Counted from the first letter of the stretch, positions 50,526-59,667 are shown. The stretch is 64,000 bases of DNA from TWA4 sp051879195 (GCA_051879195.1 JBJELO010000208.1:28369-92368); one strand, 5' to 3'. Program-made: numbers and translations. Notes: a model not told the origin generated them from the sequence alone.

Positions 50526-51083
50526 ATGAAATTAGTTGCTGTACTTGGCAGCAGCCGTCCCAATGCGGTTTCTACGAAAATTGCAGAACGTGTTATGAAA
50601 GGTGCAGAGGATGCGGGCTGTGAGGTTGTGGTTTTCCATGCAAACGATATGAATATGAAAGGCTGCAGAGGATGTGATTCCTGCCGCAGAAACGGAACGG
50701 ACTGCGTGATTCAGGATGACATGCAGGCATATTTCAGTCAACTGCATACATGTGATGCCCTTTTGCTGACAGCTCCCAATTACTGTTCACAGGTAGCAGG
50801 TCCCATGATCACATTTATGAACCGTCATTACTGTATGTCAAAGCCGGATCATACTTCCCGTCTGGAACCCGGTAAAAAGCTGATCGGGATTTTCGCTCAG
50901 GGAGCACCGGAGGGAATCGAACGGTATGAGGCGGTTTATGACTGGTATCTGAGCATTTTTGAAAGACATATGGAACCGGCAGGCAAAATCGTGGCGGGCG
51001 GAAACAGTGATCTCAGTGAAAACGGCAGGATCATGACCGAGGCTTATGAACTGGGACGCCGGATTGCAGAGGCGGAAAAATGA
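50526..51083 (+). CDS. NADPH-dependent FMN reductase/iron-sulfur flavoprotein-like
   Basis: A 185-residue flavodoxin-fold protein. FMN phosphate loop GSSRPNAVSTKIAE at residues 8-21; a four-cysteine segment MKGCRGCDSCRRNGTDCVI (residues about 44-62) resembles the cluster motif of archaeal/clostridial iron-sulfur flavoproteins; APNYCSQVAGPMITFMNRH matches the FMN_red family. ATG 50526 (GGAG 8 bases upstream) is preferred to GTG 50517. Its stop overlaps the TSUP gene start. Confidence 0.88.
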   Translation: MKLVAVLGSSRPNAVSTKIAERVMKGAEDAGCEVVVFHANDMNMKGCRGCDSCRRNGTDCVIQDDMQAYFSQLHTCDALLLTAPNYCSQVAGPMITFMNRHYCMSKPDHTSRLEPGKKLIGIFAQGAPEGIERYEAVYDWYLSIFERHMEPAGKIVAGGNSDLSENGRIMTEAYELGRRIAEAEK

Positions 51084-51868
51084 TGATTCAGGTTATCTGT
51101 TATCTTGTTACGTTTTTTGCCTGTATTCTTGGTACGATCTGCGGCATGGGCGGAGGCATTATTATTAAACCGGCCCTTGATGCCACAGGTGTCATGTCAG
51201 TGTCCACGGTCACCTTTTTATCGGGCTGCACGGTCATTGCCATGTCCTGCTGGAGTGTGGGAAAAACTCTGGTGAAAAAAGAATCGGTTATTGACCTGAA
51301 AAATACCACGGTTCTGGCTGTGGGCGCAGCTGTGGGCGGACTGGGCGGCAAGCAGCTGTATACCATGGTTGCGTCGCTTTTTGAGAACAGGGATACTGCA
51401 GGAGGCGTGCAGGCCTGTCTGCTGTTTACTGCCACTCTGCTTACGCTGATTTATACGCTGAATAAGGATAGAATCCGTTCAAAACAGGTGAATTCACCGG
51501 CGGTCGGTCTGATCATCGGTGTCTTCCTGGGTCTTTTGGGAGCTTTCCTCGGCATTGGCGGAGGCCCGTTCAATGTGGCTGTGCTGTATTATTTCTTTTC
51601 CATGCCGGCCAAAAAAGCGGCGCAGAACAGTCTGTTTATCGTATTGTTCAGTCAGCTGACCAGCACGCTGAAAACAGTTTTATTTGACGGGGTTCCTGTA
51701 TTTGATCTTTATATTCTTCTGGGAATGATCCTTCTGGGCATCATCGGCAGTGAGACGGGGCGCCGGATCAATGGGAAGATCGACAATCGCCAGGCCACTC
51801 TTTGCCTGGAGGGGGCCATGATTCTGATTCTGGCCATCAATGTTTATAATATTGTTCGTTTTCTTTAA
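51080..51868 (+). CDS. TSUP (TauE/SafE-type) membrane transporter
   Basis: A 262-residue transporter with 7-8 helices and the two family repeats ILGTICGMGGGIIIKPALDA and LLGAFLGIGGGPFNVAVLYY. The family exports sulfite, sulfonates or other organosulfur anions. It overlaps the FMN reductase gene by 4 bases; being downstream of metY and a putative sulfur amino-acid importer supports a sulfur role. Unlike the protein at 22069 it has no extra domain. Confidence 0.9.
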   Translation: MMIQVICYLVTFFACILGTICGMGGGIIIKPALDATGVMSVSTVTFLSGCTVIAMSCWSVGKTLVKKESVIDLKNTTVLAVGAAVGGLGGKQLYTMVASLFENRDTAGGVQACLLFTATLLTLIYTLNKDRIRSKQVNSPAVGLIIGVFLGLLGAFLGIGGGPFNVAVLYYFFSMPAKKAAQNSLFIVLFSQLTSTLKTVLFDGVPVFDLYILLGMILLGIIGSETGRRINGKIDNRQATLCLEGAMILILAINVYNIVRFL

Positions 51869-51872
51869 GATG

Positions 51873-51888
51873 GTTACTGTTCAGAGCC
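51873..51888 (+). repeat. Dispersed repeat, copy 3
   Basis: GTTACTGTTCAGAGCC, identical to 7767-7782, five bases after the TSUP stop codon. Confidence 0.8.
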
Positions 51889-51938
51889 AACCTCGAAAAC
51901 AAAAAATAGTAAAATTTTTTAATATGATATCCAAACTA

Positions 51939-51967
51939 TTGTAAAAAAAAGTGGAAGCGGGTATAAT
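51939..51967 (+). promoter_or_regulatory. Promoter of the LCP gene
   Basis: TTGTAA at 51939-51944, 17-base spacer, TATAAT at 51962-51967. Confidence 0.7.
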
Positions 51968-52025
51968 AAATCCGTTTAGGCCAATGATAATAATCAGAAT
52001 GATTGAATAAGCAGGAGGAACCGTT

Positions 52026-53096
52026 ATGGCGAATCATAAAGGAACAAAGAAATTGAACACTGTCAGGATTGTGCTGATCGTGCTGGTGATTCTGGCAGGT
52101 GTCACCGTATTTGTGCTGTCCCTGTCAAAGCCGGAGAAGGATGTGGATCCCGATTTTGATATTACCATTCAGACCGAATCCGATGAGAATCAGACAGAGG
52201 AGTACGGGGATCTGGAGGATGAATCCAGATCGGACAGCCCCATCAGCGAACTGGAATCGCTGGATGTGGCTGTATTCAAGGATACCGACTGGGTACATTA
52301 TCTGCTGATCGGTCTCGATAACCGCAAGGATACCTTTGAAGGCGGACGAAGCGATGCGCTGATGATCTTTTCCGTCAATGATAAAGACGGCCGAATCGTA
52401 CTGTCTTCCATGCCACGTGATACCATGGTGTACATCAATGGCAAAGGCTATGACAAGATTACACATACCTATGCGTATGGCAGGGCAAAGCTTCTTGTGG
52501 AAACGGTTGAAAGGAACTTTGATATCGATATCCGCCATTACTTTACCATCAATTTTGCAGGGATGGAAAAGGTAGTCGACGCACTGGGCGGTGTCCCCAT
52601 GGAACTGACACAGGCGGAAAGCGATCATATGCTCAGTTTCTTTGAAGTAGGCGGTACAACGGCGGGCATGAATAACCTGACCGGCAAACAGGCTCTGACT
52701 TACTGCCGGATCCGTAAGATCGACAGTGATTTTGCCCGCACAGAACGGCAGTACAAGGTTCTGCTGGCGATCTATGATAAAGTGAAAGCCATGTCTCCTG
52801 TGAAATATCCCAGTCTGATCACCGCCATGTATGATTATTTCTATACAGACTGTACGGTTGCGGAATGTATTGATATCGCTCAGGCGCTCATGTCGCTTGG
52901 TGCGGATTCCATCGAGAATGTGAAGCTGATCACCGAAGAAAGCGGTACAGGGCGCAAGATCAACGGTACCTACTATTTCCTCGTCAATGACATGGAGGAA
53001 ACCATGAAACAGTGGCGGGAATATATGGGTGTCACCAATTATACACCGTCTGAAGGAATGGTGGATATTTCCGATTATCTGAAATATAATTATTAG
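52026..53096 (+). CDS. LCP-family (LytR-CpsA-Psr) wall-polymer ligase
   Basis: A 356-residue membrane-anchored enzyme that attaches teichoic acid or capsule polymers to peptidoglycan. One N-terminal helix (VRIVLIVLVILAGVTVFVLS, residues about 12-32), an acidic linker to about 80, then the LCP domain: LIGLDNRKDTFEGGRSDALM, VLSSMPRDTMVYINGKGYDK, INFAGMEKVVDALGGVPM and CRIRKIDSDFARTERQ with the polyprenyl-phosphate-binding arginines. RBS AGGAGGAA. It is monocistronic and lies between inverted copies of the dispersed repeat. Confidence 0.95.
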   Translation: MANHKGTKKLNTVRIVLIVLVILAGVTVFVLSLSKPEKDVDPDFDITIQTESDENQTEEYGDLEDESRSDSPISELESLDVAVFKDTDWVHYLLIGLDNRKDTFEGGRSDALMIFSVNDKDGRIVLSSMPRDTMVYINGKGYDKITHTYAYGRAKLLVETVERNFDIDIRHYFTINFAGMEKVVDALGGVPMELTQAESDHMLSFFEVGGTTAGMNNLTGKQALTYCRIRKIDSDFARTERQYKVLLAIYDKVKAMSPVKYPSLITAMYDYFYTDCTVAECIDIAQALMSLGADSIENVKLITEESGTGRKINGTYYFLVNDMEETMKQWREYMGVTNYTPSEGMVDISDYLKYNY

Positions 53097-53101
53097 TAGC
53101 T

Positions 53102-53116
53102 GCTCTGAACAGTTAC
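53102..53116 (-). repeat. Dispersed repeat, copy 4 (inverted, one base changed)
   Basis: GCTCTGAACAGTTAC, inverse orientation to 51873-51888; together the two copies bracket the LCP gene. Confidence 0.7.
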
Positions 53117-53123
53117 AGGTACG

Positions 53124-53150
53124 AATGGGGGCGAAAGCCCCCATTTTGTT
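53124..53150 (+). terminator. Terminator of the LCP gene
   Basis: AATGGGGGC-GAAA-GCCCCCATT, a 9-bp stem with a GNRA tetraloop, followed by TTGTTTG. Confidence 0.85.
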
Positions 53151-53207
53151 TGTCTGCGTCCGGTAGGGGAGACACATGAACGATTAACAATAATGGAGGA
53201 ATATAGT

Positions 53208-53924
53208 ATGACACAGGTTTGGGGACACAGAGGTGCATCAGGGTATGCACCGGAGAATACGCTGGATGCTTTTGCTCTGGCTCTGGAGCAGGGAGCCGAT
53301 GGAATTGAGCTGGATGTGCAGCTGACGAAAGATGGGGAACTGGTGGTCATTCATGATGAGCGAATTGACCGAACCGGCAGCGGCAGCGGTTTTGTCAGGG
53401 ATTATACGCTGGCAGAGCTGAAAAAGCTGGAGTTTAACAGAACGATACCGGGATATAAGTCAGTGACGCTTCCTACATTAAAGGAAGTATACGAATTGTT
53501 TCAGAATAATCAGAAGAAAATCAATGTGGAAATTAAGACCGGCATTTTCTTTTACCCGGGAATTGAAGATAAAGTGCTGGAACTGACTGCTTACATGGGA
53601 ATGGAGGAACGGGTAATCTATTCTTCGTTCAATCATCAGACCATGGTCAACATAAAAAAGATGAATCCGAAGACTGTCTGCGGCCTGTTGTATTCAGACG
53701 GTTATCTGCACATGGACAGATACTGCCGGGAAGTGGGCATGGATGCCCTGCATCCGGAACTTTATAATCTGCAATATGAAGGATTTCGGGAAGCATGCAG
53801 GCAGAAAAAGATTCCGCTGCATGTATGGACGGTCAATGAACCGGAGCATATCCGTCTGATGTATGATATGCAGGTGGAAGCAATCATCACAAATTATCCC
53901 GACCGGGCACTGGAGATGAGATAA
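53208..53924 (+). CDS. Glycerophosphodiester phosphodiesterase
   Basis: A 238-residue TIM-barrel enzyme releasing glycerol-3-phosphate from glycerophosphodiesters. Catalytic and metal residues are clear in WGHRGASGYAPENT (His), GIELDVQLTKDGELVVIHDE (Glu, Asp, second His) and NVEIK. No signal peptide, so it is cytosolic (UgpQ-like). ATG 53208 follows GGAGG by 8 bases; the in-frame ATG at 53193 is the start of that RBS region. Confidence 0.94.
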   Translation: MTQVWGHRGASGYAPENTLDAFALALEQGADGIELDVQLTKDGELVVIHDERIDRTGSGSGFVRDYTLAELKKLEFNRTIPGYKSVTLPTLKEVYELFQNNQKKINVEIKTGIFFYPGIEDKVLELTAYMGMEERVIYSSFNHQTMVNIKKMNPKTVCGLLYSDGYLHMDRYCREVGMDALHPELYNLQYEGFREACRQKKIPLHVWTVNEPEHIRLMYDMQVEAIITNYPDRALEMR

Positions 53925-53993
53925 CAATCCGGTTCAGGGAATACAGAGACTGCCATGGAGTCTTTAGAAACAAAACCGAAATCACTATATTCG

Positions 53994-54022
53994 TTTACAA
54001 AAAAAAAGGGTTGTGCTATATT
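53994..54022 (+). promoter_or_regulatory. Promoter of glmM
   Basis: TTTACA at 53994-53999, 17-base spacer, TATATT at 54017-54022; leader of about 130 bases without recognised structure. Confidence 0.65.
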
Positions 54023-54161
54023 ATAGATTGGTTAGTTATTATCTTTGACAGATACATGGAGTTATAAGAAGCGTCTGTCAAAAGACTGCAATCTGCCGGA
54101 ATGTGGTATCAATGCCGGTTCTGTATCCGACAGACAGAATTTATTTATAGGAGATATAGCC

Positions 54162-55511
54162 ATGGGTAAATATTTTGGTACAGATGGTTTCCGCGGAGAA
54201 GCCAATGTGGATTTAACAGTGGAACATGCATATAAAGTAGGTCGTTTCCTGGGATGGTATTTTGGTCAGGAACATAAATGCAAGGTGGTAATCGGTAAGG
54301 ATACGAGAAGAAGCAGTTACATGTTTGAGTATGCGCTGGCTTCCGGTCTGACAGCTTCCGGTGCGGATGCATATCTGCTTCATGTTACGACAACTCCCAG
54401 TGTTTCCTATGTGGTAAGAACGGAGGATTTTGACTGCGGTATCATGATTTCCGCCAGCCATAACCCCTACTATGACAACGGAATCAAGCTGCTGAACGGT
54501 GCAGGCGAGAAGATGTCGGAGGATGTAATCGAAAAGATTGAAGCTTATCTGGACGGCGAGATGGGAGAGATTCCTTTTGCAGTGAAGGATGCCATCGGAT
54601 GCACCACCGACTATGTCATGGGCAGAAACCGCTATATGGGCTATCTGATCAGCCTGGCAACCCGTTCTTTTAAGGGAATCCGTGTGGGACTTGACTGCTC
54701 CAACGGCAGCGCCTGGTCCATGGCCAAGAGTATTTTCGATGCGCTGGGTGCAAAAACATACGTAATCAACAATGAGCCTGACGGAACCAATATCAATATG
54801 AACTGCGGCTCTACACATATTGAAGTTCTCCAGAAGTATGTAAGGGAAAATCATCTGGATGTGGGCTTTGCCTACGACGGAGATGCAGACCGCTGTCTGG
54901 CTGTGGATGAGAACGGACGGGTCGTTGACGGAGATCTGATCCTGTATGTCTGCGGCAAATATATGAAGGAAAGCGGACAGCTGGATACCAATACGGTTGT
55001 CACGACCATCATGTCCAACATCGGCCTTTACAAAGCATTTGATGAGATCGGCATTTCCTATGAGAAGACCAATGTGGGAGATAAATATGTATACGAGAAT
55101 ATGGCGGAAAACGGTCATCGCCTTGGCGGAGAGCAGTCCGGCCATATCATTTTCAGCAAATATGCCAACACCGGTGACGGTATCCTGACATCTCTGAAGA
55201 TCATGGAAGTGATGCTGGAGAAGAAACAGAGCTTGGGCAAGCTGACGGAGGAAGTGGAGATCTATCCTCAGGTACTGAAAAATATCCGCGTCAAGAGCAA
55301 GCCGGCTGCCAGACAGGATGAGGATGTGATTGCTGCCATTGCAGAGGCGGAAGCACAGCTTTGCGGCGATGGCCGGATTCTGGTGCGTGAAAGCGGTACA
55401 GAGCCGGTGATCCGTGTTATGGCGGAAGCAAAAACAACAGAATTATGCAATCAGGTGGTGGATCAGATCATCGAAGTAATCCGCAAAAAAGGCCACACCG
55501 CTGAGGCATAA
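54162..55511 (+). CDS. glmM: Phosphoglucosamine mutase
   Basis: A 449-residue enzyme converting glucosamine-6-phosphate to glucosamine-1-phosphate for peptidoglycan. KYFGTDGFRGEAN opens it, the phosphoserine loop is MISASHNPYYDNG (S99), the Mg2+ loop is AYDGDADRCLAVD, sugar loop LGGEQSGHIIF and phosphate loop RESGTEPVIRVMAEA. ATG 54162 (AGGAGA upstream) is clearly the start; the frame extends upstream without an RBS. No glmS riboswitch or glmS gene in the window. hisC follows after 13 bases. Confidence 0.93.
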   Translation: MGKYFGTDGFRGEANVDLTVEHAYKVGRFLGWYFGQEHKCKVVIGKDTRRSSYMFEYALASGLTASGADAYLLHVTTTPSVSYVVRTEDFDCGIMISASHNPYYDNGIKLLNGAGEKMSEDVIEKIEAYLDGEMGEIPFAVKDAIGCTTDYVMGRNRYMGYLISLATRSFKGIRVGLDCSNGSAWSMAKSIFDALGAKTYVINNEPDGTNINMNCGSTHIEVLQKYVRENHLDVGFAYDGDADRCLAVDENGRVVDGDLILYVCGKYMKESGQLDTNTVVTTIMSNIGLYKAFDEIGISYEKTNVGDKYVYENMAENGHRLGGEQSGHIIFSKYANTGDGILTSLKIMEVMLEKKQSLGKLTEEVEIYPQVLKNIRVKSKPAARQDEDVIAAIAEAEAQLCGDGRILVRESGTEPVIRVMAEAKTTELCNQVVDQIIEVIRKKGHTAEA

Positions 55512-55524
55512 GAGAGGAGAACCA

Positions 55525-56577
55525 ATGAAACCCTGGGAGAAAAATATACGTCAGGTGGAGCCCTATGTACCCGGCGAGCAGCCGAAAGACACCAATGTAG
55601 TCAAACTGAATACCAATGAGAATCCCTATCCTCCGGCTCCGGGGGTGGAAAAAGCAAGGATGGCATTTTCCGATGACAGTCTGAGACTGTATCCCGATCC
55701 GGCGGCATCTTCTCTGACTGATGTACTGGCACAGTATTACGGTCTGGGTGCCGATCAGGTTTTTGTGGGAGTCGGTTCCGATGATGTGCTGGCCATGGCG
55801 TTCCTTACATTTTTTAATTCGGAGCTGCCGGTGCTGTTCCCTGACATTACCTATTCTTTTTACAGTGTGTGGGCAGATCTGTACCGGATTCCCTACGAGA
55901 GACCGGCGCTGGATGATCATTTCCGCATTGTGAAAGAGGACTACTACCGTCCCAACGGAGGGATTATTTTCCCCAATCCCAACGCGCCTACTTCACTGGT
56001 GGAGCCGCTTTCCTTTATCCGGGATATCCTGGATCACAATCAGGAAAGTGTGGTCATTGTAGATGAGGCCTACATTGATTTCGGCGGCGAATCGGCCGTG
56101 TCCCTGCTGAAGGAATATGAGAATCTGCTGGTTGTCCAGACATTTTCCAAATCAAGGTCCATGGCGGGTATGCGGATTGGTTATGCCATGGGTAATCCGG
56201 CTCTGATCCGGGCGCTGAATGATGTGAAATATTCCTACAATTCCTATACCATGAACCGGCCTTCACTGGTGATGGGTGTGGAAGCGGTAAAGGATGATGC
56301 TTATTTCAGAGAGACGATAGAGAAGATTATCAAAACAAGAGAAGAAGCAAAAGTAAGGCTGTCAGAACTGGGCTTTACCTGCCTTGATTCTGCGTCAAAC
56401 TTTCTGTTTGCCACGCATAAATGTGTGCCGGCAAAGCAGATATTCACGGAGCTGAAAGAAGAAGGAATCTTTGTGAGATACTTTAATTCTGCAAGGATCG
56501 ATAATTATCTGAGGATTACGGTGGGAACACCGGAGGAGATGGAGAAGCTTTATCAGGCCCTTGCCCGTTATCAGTAA
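55525..56577 (+). CDS. hisC: Histidinol-phosphate aminotransferase
   Basis: A 350-residue PLP transaminase of class I/II, HisC branch: KLNTNENPYPPAPGV at the start, VGVGSDDVLAMAF, FPNPNAPTS, VVDEAYIDFG and the PLP lysine in FSKSRSMAGMRIGYAMG. It is separated from other his genes, so a role as general aromatic/histidinol-phosphate transaminase is possible. RBS AGAGAGGAG. The following membrane protein frame begins within or just after its 3' end. Confidence 0.93.
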   Translation: MKPWEKNIRQVEPYVPGEQPKDTNVVKLNTNENPYPPAPGVEKARMAFSDDSLRLYPDPAASSLTDVLAQYYGLGADQVFVGVGSDDVLAMAFLTFFNSELPVLFPDITYSFYSVWADLYRIPYERPALDDHFRIVKEDYYRPNGGIIFPNPNAPTSLVEPLSFIRDILDHNQESVVIVDEAYIDFGGESAVSLLKEYENLLVVQTFSKSRSMAGMRIGYAMGNPALIRALNDVKYSYNSYTMNRPSLVMGVEAVKDDAYFRETIEKIIKTREEAKVRLSELGFTCLDSASNFLFATHKCVPAKQIFTELKEEGIFVRYFNSARIDNYLRITVGTPEEMEKLYQALARYQ

Positions 56578-56590
56578 AGCTGGTGATTAT

Positions 56591-57736
56591 TTGAATACTG
56601 TTAGAAAATATACAGGTATTTTTCTGAATATTGCGGTTCCGCTGGTGGCTACGTGTCTGGTCTGCTTTCTGGGACCGAAGCTGATCAGTTTTTTCATGCC
56701 CTTTGTGATCGGGCTGATTATTGCACTGGCGGCTGCTCCGCTGGTGCGTTTTCTGGAACGCAGAGTTAAGCTTATGCGGCGCTTTACGTCCATGGCGATT
56801 ATTGTGGGGGCGCTGGCGCTGATCGTTTTTCTGATCTGGCTGGTGCTCAGCAATCTGATTCGCGAGGGGATTCAGTTTGTGCAGGATGCACCTGACATTC
56901 TTGATTCCATGGGAGAAGAACTGCGCCATACGTTGGAAAAACTGCAGCAGATGATGAAGCTGCTTCCGGACAATGTACAGCAAAGCATTTTTGATGGCAT
57001 GGACAGTCTGGGGAATACGATTTCCGAAAGCATATCATCCCTGTATTCTCCCACTGTGGAGATTGCAGGCAATGTGGCGAGACGTATTCCCAGTATTCTG
57101 GTTTCTACAATAGTCGCTCTGATGTCTGCCTATTTTTTCCTGGCAGACTACGATAAGATTATTGACGCTGCCAAAAAGACCATGCCGGACATTTTCATGA
57201 AGACCATGACTTTTATCCGGAAGAAATCCGGTGAAATCGTGGGAAGCTATTTCCTTGCCCAGTTCCGCATCATGTTTGTTATTGCGGTGGTTCTGGCGGT
57301 GGGACTGACCATTGCCGGTGTTTCCTACAGCGGACTGGTGGCGGTGCTGATCGCCATACTTGATTTTCTGCCCATTTTCGGCACGGGAACGGTGCTGATT
57401 CCCTGGGCTGTGATCAAACTGTTAAACGGTGCCTACGGTGCGGCGGTTTTTCTGCTGGTTCTTTATGGACTGACCCAGTTGATCCGTCAGCTGATCCAAC
57501 CAAAGCTGATCGGTGATACCATGGGGATGAATCCGCTGCTGACGCTTCTGTTTCTTTATGTAGGTTACAGACTGGGCGGATTTACAGGAATGATTCTGGC
57601 GGTGCCCATCGGCATGATTATGCTGGAAGTCATCCGCATGGGAGCTTATGACTCCCTGATCGACGGGGTGCAGGCCCTTTATCATGAAGCTGTTCATCTG
57701 ATGAAAGAGGCACGATATCATAAAAAGGAGAATTAA
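56591..57736 (+). CDS. AI-2E/YtvI-family membrane protein (sporulation-type)
   Basis: A polytopic protein of 381 residues (8 helices) in the UPF0118/AI-2E family, most like YtvI of spore formers: FLGPKLISFFMPFVIGLIIA near the start, STIVALMSAYFFLADYDKII, then LDFLPIFGTGTVLIPWAVIK and LIQPKLIGDTMGMNPLLTLL. The family moves small solutes or ions. The frame has no early ATG; TTG at 56591 with GGTGA upstream is preferred, while TTG at 56561 (overlapping hisC by 17 bases) has no RBS. Confidence 0.85.
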   Translation: MNTVRKYTGIFLNIAVPLVATCLVCFLGPKLISFFMPFVIGLIIALAAAPLVRFLERRVKLMRRFTSMAIIVGALALIVFLIWLVLSNLIREGIQFVQDAPDILDSMGEELRHTLEKLQQMMKLLPDNVQQSIFDGMDSLGNTISESISSLYSPTVEIAGNVARRIPSILVSTIVALMSAYFFLADYDKIIDAAKKTMPDIFMKTMTFIRKKSGEIVGSYFLAQFRIMFVIAVVLAVGLTIAGVSYSGLVAVLIAILDFLPIFGTGTVLIPWAVIKLLNGAYGAAVFLLVLYGLTQLIRQLIQPKLIGDTMGMNPLLTLLFLYVGYRLGGFTGMILAVPIGMIMLEVIRMGAYDSLIDGVQALYHEAVHLMKEARYHKKEN

Positions 57737-57749
57737 AAGGAGGAAAAAT

Positions 57750-59084
57750 ATGAGCAAATATACCAAGGAAGAGATTCTTGAACTGGTGGAGCAGGAGGAT
57801 GTGGAATTTATCCGCCTTCAGTTCACAGATATTTTCGGATGCTTTAAAAATGTGGCCATTACCGCCTCACAGCTGGAGAGGGCCCTGGACAACAGGTACA
57901 TGTTCGACGGCTCTGCCATTGAGGGTTTTGTAAGAATCGAGGAATCGGATATGTATCTGTATCCTGATCTTGATACGTTTGTTGTATATCCCTGGAGACC
58001 TCAGCAGGGCAAGGTGGCCCGGCTGATCTGCGATGTATATACGGCTGACCGGGTACCTTTTGAAGGAGAACCCAGATATATTCTGAAAAAAGTGGTTCAG
58101 CAGGCGAAAGATATGGGGTATGTGTTTGATGTGGGTCCCGAGTGTGAATTTTTCCTGTTCAATACGGATGATTACGGCAATCCCACCACTATTACCCATG
58201 AACAGGCTTCTTATTTTGATATGGCGCCCAACGATCAGGCAGAAAATGTCCGCCGCGATATCATTCTCAATCTGGAGGATATGGGTTTTGAGATTGAGGC
58301 TTCCCATCATGAACTGGCGCCCGGCCAGCATGAGATTGATTTCCGCTATGAGAATGCACTGGCAGCGGCAGATGATATCATGACTTTCAAAATGACCGTA
58401 AAAACCATTGCAAAACGCCACGGATTCCATGCCACCTTTATGCCCAAACCTCTGCCTGCTCAGGGCGGTTCCGGCATGCATGTGAATATGTCCCTGTCTG
58501 ATGAAAACGGTGTCAATCTGTTCAACGATCCTTCGGACCCTAACGGACTCAGTGAACTGGCTTACCACTTTATGGCAGGTGTGATGAAGCATATCAAAGG
58601 AATTACTGCCATTGCCAATCCGCTGGTGAATTCCTACAAGCGCCTTGTGCCGGGGTATGAAGCACCGATTCATATTGCGTGGTCTGCAAAGAACAGAAGT
58701 CCGCTGATCCGTATCCCTTCCAACCGCGGACATCATACCCGTGTGGAGCTTCGTTCTCCCGATCCCACAGCCAATCCCTATCTGATTCTGGCTCTGTGCC
58801 TGGCAGCGGGACTGGACGGAATCAAGAATAAACTGGAAGCACCGGCAGCCGTTACGGGGAACCTGTTTGCCATGACAGCAGAAGAACTGGAAGCAGCCGG
58901 AATTGAAGAGCTGCCTATGACGCTGGGGGATGCTCTGGAGGAACTGAAAAAGGATACATTCCTGACAGGTATTCTTGGCGAGCATCTGACCGGCAAATAT
59001 CTGGAGGCAAAATACACTGAATGGAATGAATACTGCAATCAGATTACGGAATGGGAGCTTAACCGCTATTTACGATATTTCTAA
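57750..59084 (+). CDS. glnA: Glutamine synthetase, type I-alpha
   Basis: A 444-residue enzyme making glutamine from glutamate and ammonia. Signatures: FDGSAIEGFVRIEESDMYLY, the EFFLF metal block, KPLPAQGGSGMHVNMSL, ANPLVNSYKRLVPGYEAP and the NRSPLIRIPS region. The length fits the short form without the adenylylation insertion, as in other Firmicutes, where control is by feedback and dedicated regulators. RBS AAGGAGGAA. A nitrogen-type ANTAR regulator gene follows after 37 bases. Confidence 0.97.
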   Translation: MSKYTKEEILELVEQEDVEFIRLQFTDIFGCFKNVAITASQLERALDNRYMFDGSAIEGFVRIEESDMYLYPDLDTFVVYPWRPQQGKVARLICDVYTADRVPFEGEPRYILKKVVQQAKDMGYVFDVGPECEFFLFNTDDYGNPTTITHEQASYFDMAPNDQAENVRRDIILNLEDMGFEIEASHHELAPGQHEIDFRYENALAAADDIMTFKMTVKTIAKRHGFHATFMPKPLPAQGGSGMHVNMSLSDENGVNLFNDPSDPNGLSELAYHFMAGVMKHIKGITAIANPLVNSYKRLVPGYEAPIHIAWSAKNRSPLIRIPSNRGHHTRVELRSPDPTANPYLILALCLAAGLDGIKNKLEAPAAVTGNLFAMTAEELEAAGIEELPMTLGDALEELKKDTFLTGILGEHLTGKYLEAKYTEWNEYCNQITEWELNRYLRYF

Positions 59085-59121
59085 TGACAATGACGGAATC
59101 GGCTACTGGAGGTAGATTTAC

Positions 59122-59667
59122 GTGACAAATATTATAGTAGTGTTTCCCAAATTGGAGGATGCAAAGAGCATTCGGAATATCCTGACGAGAAACGGTCTGC
59201 AGGTGACTGCTGTATGCAACTGCGGCGCACAGGCGCTGAGTGCTATGGAAGGTCTCAATGACGGCATTGTGATCTGCGGGTACCGTTTCCGCGACATGAT
59301 GTATTCTGATCTGAATCAGAATCTTCCCCGGTATTTCGAAATGCTTCTCGTAACCTCGAAGATGCATCTGCAGGAAGCAGAAGGCATGGGTATCATGAGC
59401 ATATCCATGCCGCTGCGGTCCATGGATCTGGTGGAAACAGTCGGTATGATGTCCGATGTCATTGTCAGAAAGAGGAGAAAGCGGAAAGAACAGCCGTCCA
59501 GACGCAGCGAAGAGGATCGAAAGCTGCTGACGGAGGCAAAAGCGCTTCTGATGGAGCGCAATCATATGAGTGAGGGCGAAGCACATCGTTATATTCAGAA
59601 GTGCAGTATGGATACAGGAACGAATATGGTTGAAACTGCAAAGATGATTCTGAGTGTTATGACATGA
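59122..59667 (+). CDS. ANTAR-domain RNA-binding antiterminator with pseudo-receiver
   Basis: A 181-residue response-regulator-like protein. The N-terminal domain has receiver-like strands (TNIIVVFPKLEDAKSIRNIL, VTAVCNCGAQALS) but lacks the acidic pair after strand 1 and the phosphorylated Asp after strand 3 (IVICGYRF stands there), so it is not phosphorylated in the usual way. The C-terminal 55 residues form the ANTAR three-helix bundle (RKLLTEAKALLMERNHMSEG, EAHRYIQKCSMDTGTNMVET), which binds paired hairpins in nascent RNA to prevent termination. GTG start with GGAGG 9 bases upstream. Placement next to glnA suggests nitrogen control. Confidence 0.9.
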   Translation: MTNIIVVFPKLEDAKSIRNILTRNGLQVTAVCNCGAQALSAMEGLNDGIVICGYRFRDMMYSDLNQNLPRYFEMLLVTSKMHLQEAEGMGIMSISMPLRSMDLVETVGMMSDVIVRKRRKRKEQPSRRSEEDRKLLTEAKALLMERNHMSEGEAHRYIQKCSMDTGTNMVETAKMILSVMT

